From assembly GCF_014650335.1 (NCBI RefSeq), contig NZ_BMUT01000006.1, positions 371,959-435,958 on the forward strand: 64,000 nt of DNA, in the 5' to 3' direction. How positions within the stretch are numbered: position 1 is the first letter of the stretch; the number at the start of each line of letters is the position of its first letter. The stretch comes from Streptomyces hiroshimensis. GTDB taxonomy: Bacteria > Actinomycetota > Actinomycetes > Streptomycetales > Streptomycetaceae. The notes under the pieces are model-generated. The model saw only the letters and a list, made by a program, of their open reading frames with translations, searched no databases and was not told the origin of the DNA. The position numbers and the translations under genes are program-made. Of this stretch, positions 62,723 through 64,000 are shown one piece after another.

Positions 62723-64000
62723 TCAGTCCTTGATCTCGCAGATGACGGCGCCGGAGGAGACGGAGGCACCGACCTCGGCGGTGATGCCCTTGACCGTGCC
62801 CGCGCGGTGGGCGTTGAGGGGCTGTTCCATCTTCATCGCTTCGAGGACGACGATCAGTTCGCCTTCGGCGACCTCCTGACCTTCCTCGACCGCGACCTTG
62901 ACGATCGTGCCCTGCATCGGCGAGGTCAGCGCATCACCCGATGCCGCCGAGCCGGCCTTCTTCGCCGCACGGCGCTTCGGCTTCGCCCCGCCCGCAGCCG
63001 CCGTACGCGCCAGGGTCATGCCCAGCGAGGACGGCAGGGAGACCTCCAGGCGCTTGCCGCCGACCTCGACCACCACGGTCTCGCGGCCGGCCTCCTCGCC
63101 CTCCTCCTCGCCGGCCGCGGCGCCCGCGAACGGCTCGATGGTGTTGACGAACTCCGTCTCGATCCACCGCGTGTGCACACGGAACGGATCGGCAGTGAAC
63201 GCGGGGTCGGTGACCACGGCCTGGTGGAACGGGATGGCCGTGGCCATGCCCTCCACCTTGAACTCACCCAGCGCACGCGCCGCCCGCTGCAGCGCCTGCT
63301 CACGCGTGGCACCGGTGACGATCAGCTTCGCCAGCAGCGAGTCCCACGCCGGGCCGATCACACTCCCCGACTCCACACCTGCATCCAGGCGCACGCCCGG
63401 ACCCGTCGGCGCGTCGAAGCGGGTCACGGTGCCGGGGGCGGGCAGGAAGTTACGGCCCGGGTCCTCACCGTTGATACGGAACTCGAAGGAGTGCCCGCGC
63501 AGCGGCGGGTCGTCGTAGCCGAGCTCCTCGCCGTCGGCGATGCGGAACATCTCCCGCACCAGGTCGATGCCGGTGACCTCTTCGGTGACCGGGTGCTCGA
63601 CCTGCAGACGGGTGTTGACCTCCAGGAAGGAGATCGTCCCGTCCTGCCCCACGAGGAACTCGCACGTGCCCGCGCCCTCGTAGCCGGCCTCGCGCAGGAT
63701 CGCCTTCGACGCCCGGTACAGCTCCGCGTTCTGCTCCGCCGACAGGAACGGCGCAGGCGCTTCCTCGACGAGCTTCTGGTGGCGGCGCTGCAGCGAGCAG
63801 TCACGCGTGGAGACCACGACGACGTTGCCGTGCTTGTCGGCCAGGCACTGCGTCTCCACGTGCCGGGGACGGTCGAGGTAGCGCTCGACGAAGCACTCAC
63901 CCCGCCCGAACGCCGCGACCGCCTCACGCACGGCGGAGTCGTAGAGCTCGGGGACCTCTTCCAGGGTGCGGGCGACCTTCAGGCCACGCCCGCCACCACC
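62723..64000 (-). CDS. accA2: Acyl-CoA carboxylase alpha chain (biotin carboxylase + BCCP), N-terminus beyond window
   Basis: 425 residues are visible; the frame is open to base 64000. At the edge is the ATP-grasp GGGGRGLKVARTLEEVPELYDSA, then GRGECFVERYLDRPRHVETQ, RDCSLQRRHQKLVEEAPAP, FLEVNTRLQVEHPVTEEVTGIDLVREMF and the biotin carboxylase C-terminal domain, then a linker with Glu-rich stretch and the biotinyl domain ending in EAMKMEQPLNAH. This is the AccA1/AccA2/BccA-type fused chain that carboxylates biotin for acetyl- and propionyl-CoA carboxylases. It supplies malonyl/methylmalonyl-CoA. Length missing is about 165 residues compared with the roughly 590-residue family. Confidence 0.93.
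   Translation of the reverse strand, partial: GGGGRGLKVARTLEEVPELYDSAVREAVAAFGRGECFVERYLDRPRHVETQCLADKHGNVVVVSTRDCSLQRRHQKLVEEAPAPFLSAEQNAELYRASKAILREAGYEGAGTCEFLVGQDGTISFLEVNTRLQVEHPVTEEVTGIDLVREMFRIADGEELGYDDPPLRGHSFEFRINGEDPGRNFLPAPGTVTRFDAPTGPGVRLDAGVESGSVIGPAWDSLLAKLIVTGATREQALQRAARALGEFKVEGMATAIPFHQAVVTDPAFTADPFRVHTRWIETEFVNTIEPFAGAAAGEEEGEEAGRETVVVEVGGKRLEVSLPSSLGMTLARTAAAGGAKPKRRAAKKAGSAASGDALTSPMQGTIVKVAVEEGQEVAEGELIVVLEAMKMEQPLNAHRAGTVKGITAEVGASVSSGAVICEIKD

Noticed and set aside
1..64000. tRNA or rRNA genes
   Set aside because: No cloverleaf-like sequence with conserved GGTTCGA-type T-loop or rRNA-like stretch was noticed on reading; a tRNAscan run would be decisive.

Overview
The window is one contiguous stretch of very GC-rich actinobacterial DNA. 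Third codon positions are almost all G or C, GTG starts and leaderless starts are frequent, and the gene families are those of Streptomyces or a close relative: XRE/DUF397/anti-sigma-type ATPase set, AfsQ1/AfsQ2/SigQ, short DeoR regulator next to a quinone-type LpdA, and AccA2. From about 20 kb to the right end the gene order resembles what I remember of the S. coelicolor SCO4870-SCO4921 core region; this is recollection, not a search.

Layout. 0-6 kb: truncated secreted S33 peptidase, DUF1266 protein, DUF397/XRE pair facing an ATP-binding protein, and an amidase. 6-12.3 kb: accessory polymorphic-toxin operon made of an SseB-like protein, a small helical protein, a 1618-residue RHS/YD-repeat protein ending in a likely ADP-ribosyltransferase toxin, and a small overlapping gene that is the candidate immunity gene. 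12.6-15.8 kb: gluconate module (GntR-type regulator, gluconokinase, GntP permease). 15.9-19.1 kb: lipoprotein, and a flavin monooxygenase facing a TetR regulator across paired operators. 19-28.2 kb: cell-wall glycopolymer cluster of the nonulosonate (sialic acid/Kdn) type with NeuB-like synthase, CMP-sugar synthetase fused to a HAD phosphatase, several glycosyltransferases and an acyltransferase.

28-60 kb is dominated by nucleoside salvage: BMP-family nucleoside-binding lipoprotein, ABC ATPase and two permeases, cytidine deaminase, thymidine phosphorylase, adenosine deaminase, deoxyribose-phosphate aldolase with two aldehyde dehydrogenase genes, phosphopentomutase-like phosphohexomutase, and purine nucleoside phosphorylase. 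Perfect or near-perfect copies of the palindrome CTACGCGCGTAG lie in front of the binding protein, the ABC operon, add, deoC and the PNP gene. In the last three, a -10-like hexamer sits 6-7 nt before the start codon, which suggests leaderless mRNAs under one repressor. The DeoR-family gene at 60.3 kb is the natural candidate regulator.

Interspersed are a secreted papain-like protease with a membrane-anchored partner, a HicB-HicA toxin-antitoxin pair, an MFS/LysR divergon, a hydrolase-like protein without its nucleophile, and the AfsQ1-AfsQ2-lipoprotein/SigQ signalling locus. The right end has LpdA, DeoR, a 600-bp block of about 185-bp tandem repeats, a TetR regulator and the C-terminal part of a biotin-dependent carboxylase alpha chain cut by the window edge.

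The items most worth a second look are the CTACGCGCGTAG regulon, the ABC ATPase gene whose only well-placed start codon appears to be ATC, the ART-type RHS toxin with its unidentified immunity gene, the 12 x 9-bp repeat at the 5' end of the CMP-sugar synthetase gene, and the SAF-less NeuB.
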